NCBI GenBank assembly: GCA_029855935.1
Contig: JAGSHN010000015.1
Location: 1 to 19,785, forward strand
DNA length: 19,785 bases
Origin: Candidatus Thorarchaeota archaeon
GTDB taxonomy: Archaea; Asgardarchaeota; Thorarchaeia; Thorarchaeales; Thorarchaeaceae
Direction of reading: 5' to 3'
Both the position numbers and the translations under genes were made by a program. Below the pieces are notes generated by a model. The model was given only the letters and a program-made list of their open reading frames with translations, was not told where the DNA came from and ran no database searches. This document shows positions 1 through 6,127 of this stretch, in pieces. How positions within the stretch are numbered: position 1 is the first letter of the stretch; every line of letters starts with the position of its first letter.

Positions 1-216
1 ACCATATCTCTCGCGCAGGTATTGTCTCTCCAGTGCACTATGAACGGGACTGCTGAGACAAGTGGACACGACAAGGAGCACTGCGGCAGGAATACCGAAC
101 TGTACAATGCCAGTCCCCCAGGCTGCCCAGTAGGTCTCCACAGTATTCCAATACTCTCCCAGCGCATATACAGACCATCGCACGACGTCTTCTAGTACAC
201 GTTGTGACCATTGCAT
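1..216 (-). CDS. Small single-helix membrane protein, runs off left edge
   Basis: This is a partial gene; its 3' end lies outside the window. Reading the minus strand from ATG at 216-214 gives an uninterrupted 72 codons to the window edge. The product begins MQWSQRVLEDVVRWSVYALG, is rich in Trp and Tyr, and then has one clear hydrophobic helix (about residues 45-57, IPAAVLLVVSTCL) followed by a charged stretch (LERQYLRERYG). The start lies 11 nt after the stop of the preceding membrane-protein gene (228..1085), with GGGGA as a ribosome-binding site between them, so the two are probably co-transcribed. I do not recognise the family. The overlapping minus frame at 38-271 is Cys/Arg-rich and looks like a shadow. 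Confidence rests on the protein-like composition and the operon-like spacing. Confidence 0.55.
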   Translation of the reverse strand, partial: MQWSQRVLEDVVRWSVYALGEYWNTVETYWAAWGTGIVQFGIPAAVLLVVSTCLSSPVHSALERQYLRERYG

Positions 217-227
217 AGTCCGTCCCC

Positions 228-1085
228 CTAGTAGTCCCCGTATGTCTTGATCCAGAAGATACTAAGCCCAATCAGTAGCGCCAGAGATATCAGCGATGCC
301 CATGCGAATCTTATTCTGGACCCACTCCACGGAATCCTGCCGCCCAGTTTCCCGACCACCGAGGCCACTTGCTTGGCCAGTTTCCTGCCACCCGATATGT
401 ATCTATCGAAAAACAGTCCTCCAACAATGTTTCCAAGAGAAATGGTGAGTACAGAGAGCCAGACGTATCCAGCCATAATTGGATTTGATAGGTTCACAGC
501 ATAGAACTGGGCAATGCCGTGGGCAATTCCAGCTGTGACCAGCCAAAGAATGGATCCTGCGGCCAGTGCTGGTAGCGCTTTTGTATAGTCATAGATCATC
601 ATAGAGGCGACCATCTCTTCCAGGAACAACGTCATCACCGCGAATAGCACTTTGTCAACCTCCTTGCCCAATAGACCAGTGTAGTACTCAAAACGTTCGT
701 AGGGAATACCAAACTCATCAAGAAACCATTCAATGATGCCAATCTGGAGCACCTCAATTGTGAACAAGAGGTCTATCGCTACGTGAAGTAGTGTCAAAGT
801 TGGTGTGGCCAGAACATAGAGATGGTAAACTGGCCAAGGTAGAGTCCAGTATCCTTTCAAATACTCTGCAGCAACTCTCTGAGAGCTGCTCTCTTGTGTG
901 GCCCGGTTGCTGTTCGTTGCTGCTCCATCGACAGTTCCGTCAAGCGCCACTGGCTCCGGCGGTCTGTGCTGATCCAGGTCTGCGACGACGTTGATGTCGT
1001 GGACTCTCATCTCTACGAGGGGATACGAGTAGGCCCTGTAGCCGAGGATGGCGACGTACTTGATGACTCTTGAGGCATTCACCAC
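228..1085 (-). CDS. Multi-pass membrane protein of unknown function, 5' end unresolved
   Basis: From GTG at 1085 the product is 285 aa. Residues 1-35 read like the end of a beta-rich soluble domain. Residues 40-72 are a polar linker. Five hydrophobic segments follow (about 86-118, 146-163, 171-193, 203-226, 259-279), ending in a short tail. No family was recognised: LFLEEM followed by GIAHG faintly recalls CPBP proteases, but the EExxxR arginine is absent. The GTG is only the first usable start. The same frame stays open to 1226 and continues protein-like upstream (for example GRLWWDEYDGSPQGAIFAS), stopping at an in-frame TAG at 1229-1227; the nearest ATG beyond it is at 1277. There is no ribosome-binding site before the GTG. 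The true N-terminus is therefore probably missing or altered. Codons before about 960 (on the strand read) end in G/C more often than those in the helical part. The gene is followed 11 nt later by the small membrane gene at the left edge. Confidence 0.6.
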   Translation of the reverse strand: MVNASRVIKYVAILGYRAYSYPLVEMRVHDINVVADLDQHRPPEPVALDGTVDGAATNSNRATQESSSQRVAAEYLKGYWTLPWPVYHLYVLATPTLTLLHVAIDLLFTIEVLQIGIIEWFLDEFGIPYERFEYYTGLLGKEVDKVLFAVMTLFLEEMVASMMIYDYTKALPALAAGSILWLVTAGIAHGIAQFYAVNLSNPIMAGYVWLSVLTISLGNIVGGLFFDRYISGGRKLAKQVASVVGKLGGRIPWSGSRIRFAWASLISLALLIGLSIFWIKTYGDY

Positions 1086-1119
1086 GTTCGCCAGCGGATA
1101 GGACGACGCAGAGCCATCG

Positions 1120-1704
1120 ATGCTGGCAAAGATGGCGCCCTGCGGACTGCCATCGTACTCGTCCCACCAGAGCCGCCCCGTCTTCCTGAAGGAGGAGTTG
1201 TTCTCGGGCAGGTACTGGATTCCCTCCTACTCAAGGGTGTACGACCACAATCCGGGGACACCATTGCCACCTAGCATCAGTCACCCCTATGACATCGTCT
1301 ACTCAGAGGGAGAAGACGGGAACACAATCACCTGGGAGATCTACTCCCCCTGTCCCGAGGAGTATGAGGTGTTCCTCGACGGGGAGCTATTGCTCGCAGG
1401 TCGCTGGGGGGAAGCGACACTTGAGATCTCGGTCGACGGCCTCAAGGCAGGCACGCACAATGTCACAATCGTTGCCACGGTGTTCTGTGGAGCGTCCCTG
1501 CGAGACACTGTGTTCGTGACCGTCCAACCGGGCCCGACCTCCAGCACAAGTACAACCAAGACCACAACGACAGCCGGTACCTCGACAACGTCCACCACAG
1601 TGCCGGGAACGCTCTTGGGTCTCGATATGAGACTCCTCCTTGTCCTTGGTGGCATCATCGGTCTGTTGGCTGTCATTGCCATAGTGCGTTCGCGAAGAAA
1701 GTAG
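1120..1704 (+). CDS. C-terminal part of an Ig-like surface protein with Thr-rich linker and membrane anchor
   Basis: The reliable part begins near 1232. It has an Ig/fibronectin-like beta domain starting ISHPYDIVYSEGEDGNTITW and running through VDGLKAGTHNVTIVAT, then a Ser/Thr-rich linker (STSTTKTTTTAGTSTTSTT), a single transmembrane helix (LLLVLGGIIGLLAVIAIV) and a basic tail (RSRRK). This is a standard cell-surface C-terminus in archaea, and the Ig module closely resembles ones I associate with Asgard surface proteins. The first 35 or so residues from ATG 1120 have no signal peptide, and by hand count only about 14 of 37 codons there start with a purine, against about 60% for the opposing minus frame. 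Upstream, this frame is broken by TAG codons at 1030, 1039 and 1099. The gene therefore looks 5'-truncated, with its signal peptide and ectodomain missing. It could be a remnant, or an assembly-join artefact. Confidence 0.6.
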   Translation: MLAKMAPCGLPSYSSHQSRPVFLKEELFSGRYWIPSYSRVYDHNPGTPLPPSISHPYDIVYSEGEDGNTITWEIYSPCPEEYEVFLDGELLLAGRWGEATLEISVDGLKAGTHNVTIVATVFCGASLRDTVFVTVQPGPTSSTSTTKTTTTAGTSTTSTTVPGTLLGLDMRLLLVLGGIIGLLAVIAIVRSRRK

Positions 1705-1889
1705 GGTGGGGGACCATTTCCTCCACCTTCGCACTGCATCTCGTCGCTCGCCTCAATCCGCCCGGTGGGCAGTCCGCCCCTCACAAGACACTCCAGTGCC
1801 CGCCTTGTCAGCGTGAAACTCCGCTCAAGGACCGCTCCGTGGGCATGGTGCTCAGGCGGCCAGGTGAGGCCTTCCTGCTAGAACAGTAA

Positions 1890-1898
1890 GTTTATATT
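1890..1898 (+). promoter_or_regulatory. TATA box of the feo operon
   Basis: GTTTATATT lies about 75 bp before the feoA ATG and is the best archaeal TATA match in the 265-bp gap between 1704 and 1970. Transcription would be expected to start about 25 bp downstream, near 1918-1925, exactly where the first of two palindromes lies. The rest of the gap shows no gene. A GGTGG/CCACC hairpin right after the 1704 stop lacks a T-tract. Confidence 0.55.
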
Positions 1899-1919
1899 CC
1901 CCGGCCATGGCGCACTGAC

Positions 1920-1933
1920 TTAGACGAGTCTAA
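1920..1933. promoter_or_regulatory. Palindromic operator 1, probable DtxR-family iron box
   Basis: TTAGAC-GA-GTCTAA is a perfect 14-bp palindrome. TTAG and CTAA half-site edges are typical of DtxR/IdeR boxes, whose consensus begins TTAGG and ends CCTAA. It covers the predicted start of the feo transcript, so bound repressor would block initiation. The likely ligand is the DtxR-family protein encoded by the last gene of the same operon, which is inference from position and half-site similarity. Confidence 0.6.
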
Positions 1934-1938
1934 CTTCT

Positions 1939-1953
1939 TTAGACTAGGCTAGG
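1939..1953. promoter_or_regulatory. Imperfect palindromic operator 2
   Basis: TTAGACTAGGCTAGG contains TAGaCTAGgCTA, which is palindromic at 10 of 12 positions, and repeats the TTAGAC half-site of operator 1. The centres of the two palindromes are about 19 bp apart, close to two DNA turns, so two repressor dimers could bind the same face cooperatively. A ribosome-binding site (AAGGGG, 1956-1961) follows just before the feoA ATG. Confidence 0.5.
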
Positions 1954-1969
1954 ACAAGGGGCCGGACAT

Positions 1970-2365
1970 ATGGACGACACAGTGGCTGAACGGACCCTAC
2001 ACAGACCGACGACAGAGCCGCAGAAACTCACAGAAGTACCGAAGGGGAGCGAATGCCGTCTTCTCGGAATATCCCCGCACGCATCAGGTGTCATCCACGG
2101 TCGGGGCCATCACCGTAGGGGTCGGCACGGGCGCAGAGGGCTCGGTCCGGGGGCGAGACGCCATACGGTGCTGGGCATAACGCACAGAGACAGAGAAATC
2201 TTCCGAAGACTGATGGATCTGGGCCTCACGAGGGGATGCACATTCACGGTCGTCGAACCTGGAAAGAGCGGCCCTGCACTGATAGAGGTACGAGGGACGA
2301 GGATAGCACTGGGCCACGGCCTCGCCCACAGACTGCTCGTCGAGGTGGTGGGTGAGTCACGGTGA
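1970..2365 (+). CDS. feoA: FeoA-type ferrous iron transport accessory protein with His/Arg/Gly-rich insert
   Basis: FeoA proteins are small SH3-like cytoplasmic partners of the ferrous iron permease FeoB. The fold is recognisable in two blocks: KLTEVPKGSECRLLGI (residues 19-34) and REIFRRLMDLGLTRGCTFTV through VRGTRIALGHGLAHRLLVEV (residues 75-127), the usual order of strands and the RLMDLGL helix. The protein is 131 aa, against about 75-85 aa for the family. The extra length is an 18-residue N-terminal leader and an insert at about residues 35-66 rich in His, Arg and Gly (HGRGHHRRGRHGRRG). That insert could bind metal or nucleic acid, or be a flexible linker; only its composition is seen. 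ATG 1970 has AAGGGG 8 nt upstream. Its TGA overlaps the GTG of the next gene by 4 nt. Expression is probably iron-repressed through the palindromes upstream. Confidence 0.88.
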   Translation: MDDTVAERTLHRPTTEPQKLTEVPKGSECRLLGISPHASGVIHGRGHHRRGRHGRRGLGPGARRHTVLGITHRDREIFRRLMDLGLTRGCTFTVVEPGKSGPALIEVRGTRIALGHGLAHRLLVEVVGESR

Positions 2366-3177
2366 AGATATGTGTTGCACTGATTGGCAATCCGAACGTT
2401 GGCAAGTCTGTCATATTCAACAATCTCACTGGTGCCAGACAACACACCGGCAACTGGCCAGGCAAGACTGTTGAAAAGAAAGAGGGGCGATATACCTTCA
2501 AGGGACACGAGTTTGAGATAGTGGACCTGCCGGGTGTGTACAGCCTTAGTGCAATGACCGAGGACGAACGCGTGGCTCGTGACTATCTTGTCTACACCAG
2601 GCCTGACGTCGTCGTGGACATCCTGAATGCCGCGCAACTGGAGAGGAACCTCTACCTCACGCTGCAACTGATCGAGCTCCAGCTGAACCTCGTAGTCGTT
2701 CTCAACATGTACGACGTCGTCGAGGCCAGGGGCGACAAGATAGACGTGCAGAGACTGTCCGAGCTCCTCGGTGCCCCAGTCGTGGTGACCACAGCCACAA
2801 AGAAGCTCGGGATGACGGAGCTGAAGGAGGCCATCCTGCAAGCAGTACCCCCACATGTCCTCGCTGGGGGGGCTGACACCGGTGTGCATCCGCCAGGAAC
2901 ACCGAACGGCGGCGACCATCTTCACTATCATCCGGCACACCATCATCACGGACAGTACGAGAGACTCAGACCGCCAGCAATCAAATACAGGACGGAGATA
3001 GAGGCGAAGCTGAAGGAGATTGTTGGCTATCTCGAGGAGGGAGAGAGGGACCTTCTCGAACGATTCCCGCCGAGGTGGATCGCGCTTCGTCTCTTGGAGA
3101 GGGACCCAGACCTGTTGGCGATGATTGAGAGTCCCGACGTCCTGAGAAAGGTTCTCAGTGTGAGGGTTGCGTCATGA
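2362..3177 (+). CDS. feoB: FeoB N-terminal part: G domain and helical regulatory domain
   Basis: This is the cytosolic half of the ferrous iron permease FeoB, encoded separately. G-protein motifs are complete: G1 GNPNVGKS (residues 9-16), a switch I region with GKTVEKKEG, G3 DLPG (55-58), and G4 NMYD (115-118, fitting NxxD). LERNLYLTLQL is the classic FeoB signature after switch II. The helical part (about residues 199-271) carries FPPRWIALRLLERD, typical of the FeoB GDI-like domain. Between the G domain and this region lies a His cluster, HLHYHPAHHHHGQ (186-198), with seven histidines in 11 residues. The start is GTG, overlapping the feoA stop (GTGA). Its stop overlaps the ATG of the permease half (ATGA), so the two halves are probably translationally coupled and assemble into one transporter. 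In most organisms these two parts are a single polypeptide. Confidence 0.92.
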   Translation: MKICVALIGNPNVGKSVIFNNLTGARQHTGNWPGKTVEKKEGRYTFKGHEFEIVDLPGVYSLSAMTEDERVARDYLVYTRPDVVVDILNAAQLERNLYLTLQLIELQLNLVVVLNMYDVVEARGDKIDVQRLSELLGAPVVVTTATKKLGMTELKEAILQAVPPHVLAGGADTGVHPPGTPNGGDHLHYHPAHHHHGQYERLRPPAIKYRTEIEAKLKEIVGYLEEGERDLLERFPPRWIALRLLERDPDLLAMIESPDVLRKVLSVRVAS

Positions 3178-4487
3178 ACGCCACAGAGGATGTCGAGCAG
3201 ATTCTCGACCTGGAGGACCTTGATCAGCAGGTCGTGCTCGCAGAGGAACGCTACCGAGTCATCGGAGAGATAATGTGTCAGGTCTATCAGCCGGGCAGGC
3301 AGAAGTGGACCTTCAGCGATATGCTCGATAAGGTCTTCCTCCACAAGTACTTGGGAGTCCCAATCTTTCTGGTGATAATGTGGGCGATGTTCACGTTCAC
3401 GTTTGAGGCATCAGCAGTATTCACCGTTCTCATCCAGATCTTCTTTGACTGGCTGGCAGTCTACACCTCCCAGATACCAGTCCCGTGGCTTGCTTCACTT
3501 GTCACAGATGGGATACTCGGAGGCGTCGGATTCATCCTGACCTTCGCGCCGCCCATCTTCTTTCTCTACCTCGCTATCTCGGTGCTGGAGGACACGGGAT
3601 ACCTGGCGAGAGCCGCCTTTGTCATGGACCGCTGGATGTCAAGGATTGGGCTTCAGGGACGATCATTCATTCCACTGCTCCTCGGCTTCGGCTGCAGTGT
3701 CGCGGCTGTGACTGCCTCGCGTACGGTGGAGGGCGAGTCTAATAGATTGACAACGATACTCGTTGCGCCACTGATGTCGTGTTCAGCAAGGCTGCCAGTG
3801 TACGTCCTCTTCGCAGGAGTGTTCTTTCCGCAGATAGCCGGGACCGTCATCTTCGGGCTCTATCTGCTCGGCATAGTGATGGCAATACTTGTGGCACTTA
3901 TACTGAAACGTTTCACATTGACCGGAGAGTCGACGCCACTGGTGATGGAACTTCCGATGTACCAGATGCCCACACTCCACGGCTCCTTCCGGCATATGTG
4001 GGAGCGAGGTCTGATGTTTCTGAGGCAGGCAGGAACGTATCTCTTGGCAGGGAGCTTCATCATCTGGGGAATCTCCTCCTTTGGACCAGCGGGCTACGGT
4101 GTGGATGTGGAGGACTCGTTTGTCAGCCTCATAGGCCGGGCAGCGGAGCCAATCTTCTCCCACCTAGGCTTCTCGTGGCAGATAGTCGTCGGGCTGGTCT
4201 TCGGCCTTCTGGCCAAGGAGGCAGTCATTCAGGCACTCGCAATCATCTACGCAGTGGAGGGGACGTCGGGACTACAGGCGGCCCTTCTGGCCTCGATGAC
4301 ACCTGCATCTGCCCTGGCATTGATGGTCTTCGTGCTTCTGTACGTACCGTGTGTCGGTACAATAGGCGCCATCCGCAGAGAGACTGGCTCGTGGAGGTGG
4401 ACGGCATTCTCCGTCACCTACCAGATGGTGCTGGCATACGTGGTCGCAACGGTAGTGTACATCATAGGAGGCGTGTTCCTTGGCTGA
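3174..4487 (+). CDS. feoB: FeoB C-terminal part: ferrous iron permease membrane domain
   Basis: This 437-aa polytopic membrane protein carries the gate domains of FeoB. Signature segments are GYLARAAFVMDRWMSRIGLQ GRSFIPLLLGFGC, then PLMSCSARLPVYVLFAGVFF, FGLLAKEAVIQALAII and VPCVGTIGAIRRETGSWRW, in family order. The cysteines proposed to line the iron path (in GFGC, MSCSA and VPCVG) are present. One departure is visible: family members usually read GFGCNVP, here GFGCSVA, so the Asn and Pro of the first gate are replaced. The first 45 residues are charged and helical and look like the tail of the helical regulatory domain that normally links to the first membrane helix. ATG 3174 overlaps the preceding stop. 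The downstream membrane-protein gene starts inside its last codons. Confidence 0.92.
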   Translation: MNATEDVEQILDLEDLDQQVVLAEERYRVIGEIMCQVYQPGRQKWTFSDMLDKVFLHKYLGVPIFLVIMWAMFTFTFEASAVFTVLIQIFFDWLAVYTSQIPVPWLASLVTDGILGGVGFILTFAPPIFFLYLAISVLEDTGYLARAAFVMDRWMSRIGLQGRSFIPLLLGFGCSVAAVTASRTVEGESNRLTTILVAPLMSCSARLPVYVLFAGVFFPQIAGTVIFGLYLLGIVMAILVALILKRFTLTGESTPLVMELPMYQMPTLHGSFRHMWERGLMFLRQAGTYLLAGSFIIWGISSFGPAGYGVDVEDSFVSLIGRAAEPIFSHLGFSWQIVVGLVFGLLAKEAVIQALAIIYAVEGTSGLQAALLASMTPASALALMVFVLLYVPCVGTIGAIRRETGSWRWTAFSVTYQMVLAYVVATVVYIIGGVFLG

Positions 4488-4956
4488 CGCCGCGCTATGG
4501 GAAGAGGTCGAGACGGCACTCCCGCTGACGGTAATCCTGTGTCTCACGTACCTTGTGGCCAGCGCTCCAGAGTTGTTGCAGACGGTCGGAGTACTTGATG
4601 AGGGTCCGCTGATGCCGGACGTGATGGATGCCATCATCATGCTCGTGATAGCGGCCGTCTTCGCGACAGGTGCCAAGCATCTCCGCCGGGACGATGGCGC
4701 TGGTGTGGCCTTTCTGATGGCCGGCGTCGTCTTGGCCACTATAGTATTCATTCTCCGGGGGATTGTCCTGCTCTCCAATCTGCTCGGAGCCGTACTTGGT
4801 CTGGAGGGCTGGCTTGACTGGACGGTCTCACAGGACCTGAGAGTCTCGATGCTTGCGTATGCCGTGGTGGCGATATCGGTCGGCGGTGTCCTATTGGCTG
4901 ACCGGCTGGGGCGGGGCAGGAGGCCGCAACACGAGGAGGGTGTTTCAGAACGATGA
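4480..4956 (+). CDS. Four-helix membrane protein of the feo operon, unrecognised family
   Basis: The gene begins with TTG at 4480, eight bases inside the feoB permease gene, and is supported by a strong TAGGAGG at 4466-4472. The 158-aa product has a short acidic amphipathic start (ADAALWEEVETALP) and about four hydrophobic segments (residues 14-30, 49-66, 75-105, 121-142), then a basic, polar C-terminus (GRGRRPQHEEGVSER). Positive charges after the last helix and after helix 2 (KHLRR) suggest cytosolic sides there. I see no Cys or His pattern that would mark a metal site; the only acidic residues near membranes are in the loops. I do not recognise the family. Its position between the permease and the FeoC-like gene, coupled at both ends, suggests a subunit or assembly factor of the Feo transporter, but that is inferred from context only. 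Confidence 0.8.
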   Translation: MADAALWEEVETALPLTVILCLTYLVASAPELLQTVGVLDEGPLMPDVMDAIIMLVIAAVFATGAKHLRRDDGAGVAFLMAGVVLATIVFILRGIVLLSNLLGAVLGLEGWLDWTVSQDLRVSMLAYAVVAISVGGVLLADRLGRGRRPQHEEGVSER

Positions 4957-5273
4957 TCACGCGAGTCCTTGAGCTGATGACGGAGAGCGGGATGCTGACG
5001 AAGAGGCAGCTTGCTGAGCAGACGGGGTTGCAGCCGGAGACGCTCGACGACATCCTCGGGCTGTTGTTATCACGTGGCTTGATACGTGAGTCCGGGTCGT
5101 GTCAGATGTCCGAGGCGTGTGCCTCGTGTCCAGTGAGCAGGTCATGCGACATCGAGAGCCCGACAACGAGGACTTTCATACTGACCAAGAGGGGGAAGGA
5201 GTTTCTGTCTATGAGGAAACGGCAGGCCCAGAGACAGAGAGCCAGCCGAGCAACAGGGGGTTCGACCGGATGA
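4953..5273 (+). CDS. FeoC-like winged-helix protein with Cys4 cluster
   Basis: Residues 1-45 form a small winged-helix domain (RVLELMTESGMLTKRQLAEQ, then TLDDILGLLLSRGLIRE). It is followed by C50-x5-C56-x2-C59-x5-C65, then the second half of a wing (TRTFILTKRGKEFL) and a basic tail. This matches the FeoC pattern: a mini winged helix with a cysteine-bearing wing that in enterobacterial FeoC binds an Fe-S cluster. FeoC has been described either as a transcriptional regulator or as a factor that protects FeoB from proteolysis. The four cysteines could hold an Fe-S cluster or zinc; the sequence cannot tell which. Length is 106 aa, slightly longer than the usual 75-90. ATG 4953 overlaps the preceding stop (ATGA) with GAGGAGG upstream, and its own stop overlaps the next ATG. 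Confidence 0.75.
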   Translation: MITRVLELMTESGMLTKRQLAEQTGLQPETLDDILGLLLSRGLIRESGSCQMSEACASCPVSRSCDIESPTTRTFILTKRGKEFLSMRKRQAQRQRASRATGGSTG

Positions 5274-5713
5274 GTCGAGCAAGACAATCAGAGGCCCATC
5301 AGCTGACGGATGCACTGGAGATGTACCTCAAGGCAATCTACGAGATCGAGGCCACAAGGGGAACTGCGACCGTCACCGAGATTGCTGACCGGCTGGCCGT
5401 CAAGGCACCAAGCGTGACGGTCGCCCTGCGAAGGCTGTCTGACCTCGGAATGGTCCGCTACGAGAGATACCGATCCGTAAGGCTCACGAAGAGAGGAAAG
5501 CGGCTCGCGCGTCAGCTCAACCGGGCGTACCGGGTGTTCAGCGAGCTCTTTGTCCTATTGGGAGTTCCTGAAGAGATTGCCGATGCAGATGCCTGCAGCA
5601 TAGAACACAATATCCACGACCTGACCCTACGCAAGGCCGAACTGTTCGTCGAGTTTCTCAGAACCGAGCATGGACGCGCACTGCTACGGGCCTTTGAAGA
5701 CAAGAACGACTGA
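5270..5713 (+). CDS. DtxR/IdeR-family iron-dependent repressor, short form
   Basis: The 147-aa product has the family's N-terminal winged helix (EMYLKAIYEIEATRGTATVT, then APSVTVALRRLSDLGMVRYE) and the metal-binding/dimerisation domain (ADACSIEHNIHDLTLRKAEL). Aligned by eye to DtxR, the primary metal ligands are Met18, Cys109, Glu112 and His113, which correspond to DtxR Met10/Cys102/Glu105/His106. This is the iron-type set; MntR has Asp at the first position. The DtxR ancillary-site His79 position appears to be Ala or Tyr here. The C-terminal SH3-like domain of full-length DtxR is absent. The frame is open upstream to 5099, but ATG 5270 overlapping the FeoC-like stop (ATGA), with AGGGGG upstream, is clearly the start. 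As last gene of the feo operon it is the obvious candidate to bind the palindromes at 1920-1953, giving autoregulation by iron. Confidence 0.88.
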   Translation: MSRARQSEAHQLTDALEMYLKAIYEIEATRGTATVTEIADRLAVKAPSVTVALRRLSDLGMVRYERYRSVRLTKRGKRLARQLNRAYRVFSELFVLLGVPEEIADADACSIEHNIHDLTLRKAELFVEFLRTEHGRALLRAFEDKND

Positions 5714-5883
5714 ATTCGTTCCGATGAGCAACCACAGGAGAACGTAAGAGACCACCAAGCACTGCCAATGCCCGACCAGACGCTGTCACTCTGTCCGGAC
5801 TGTCACGACTGCCGCGGAGCTGGTGATTGAACTATCTCTGGTCTGCCTGAGGCCAGGTCGTGCTGATCCCAACTCTCGTGCAG

Positions 5884-5907
5884 ACATACATACTAGTGAG
5901 GATGTGT
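5884..5907. repeat. 24-bp direct repeat, copy 1
   Basis: This copy is identical to 5955-5978. The core ACTAGT is itself a palindrome. Around it, AGACATACA (5882-5890) and TGTGTGTCT (5903-5911) are complementary at 8 of 9 positions, so copy 1 sits in a near-dyad centred on about 5896.5. Such a site could bind a dimeric regulator. Confidence 0.7.
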
Positions 5908-5954
5908 GTCTCGTCATGGTCTTGACAGCGAAGGTTGGAGGCGCAGAAGAGTTC

Positions 5955-5978
5955 ACATACATACTAGTGAGGATGTGT
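5955..5978. repeat. 24-bp direct repeat, copy 2
   Basis: This is an exact copy of 5884-5907 at an offset of 71 bp. The flanks differ, so the outer dyad is weaker here (about 6 of 9 positions). It lies about 145 bp upstream of the strong tfb TATA box. It may be a second operator, or the product of a short local duplication. Confidence 0.7.
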
Positions 5979-6110
5979 ATGCTGTCCAGCGGTTCACGGA
6001 CGGAGGCGCAAGGAGGCGGAGAAATGACTTCGATAGACTTATATTCGTTCGGGGGTAATGGCACACCGGGGGAGAAAAGGAGTAGTCTTCAGTGTAGATG
6101 GGGTTTTAGC

Positions 6111-6127
6111 ACCGAAAACTTTATATA
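6111..6127 (+). promoter_or_regulatory. BRE and TATA box of tfb
   Basis: ACCGAAAAC directly followed by TTTATATA is an excellent archaeal BRE-TATA combination. The start of transcription would fall near 6147-6152, leaving a leader of about 120 nt before the tfb ATG. A second TATA-like element, TATATAAA (6142-6149), is the exact reverse complement of the first and lies at the predicted start site. Confidence 0.7.

Larger units (their letters stand above)
5714..6110. other. Gene-free stretch between dtxR-like gene and tfb promoter
   Basis: No convincing gene is present. The open frames on both strands here (about 5786-6064 minus and 5823-6263 plus) are Ser/Pro/Arg-rich, lack ribosome-binding sites, and the plus one runs straight through the tfb promoter. 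What the stretch does hold is a perfect 24-bp direct repeat (two copies, 71 bp apart) and a weak TATA-like CTTATATTC at 6039-6047. No T-tract terminator for the feo operon was seen. Confidence 0.5.

Noticed and set aside
228-1085. CPBP-type CAAX protease identity for the membrane protein
   Set aside because: An EE pair and a later His are present, but the EExxxR arginine and the full second His motif are missing.
1227-1229. In-frame TAG in the minus-strand membrane gene as a pyrrolysine codon
   Set aside because: No pyl genes are visible, there is no methyltransferase-like context, and the frame beyond the TAG is only about 16 codons; a breakpoint or nonsense change is simpler.
2110-2949. 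Minus-strand open frame of 279 codons
   Set aside because: It is antisense to feoA and the FeoB G-domain gene, both firmly identified.
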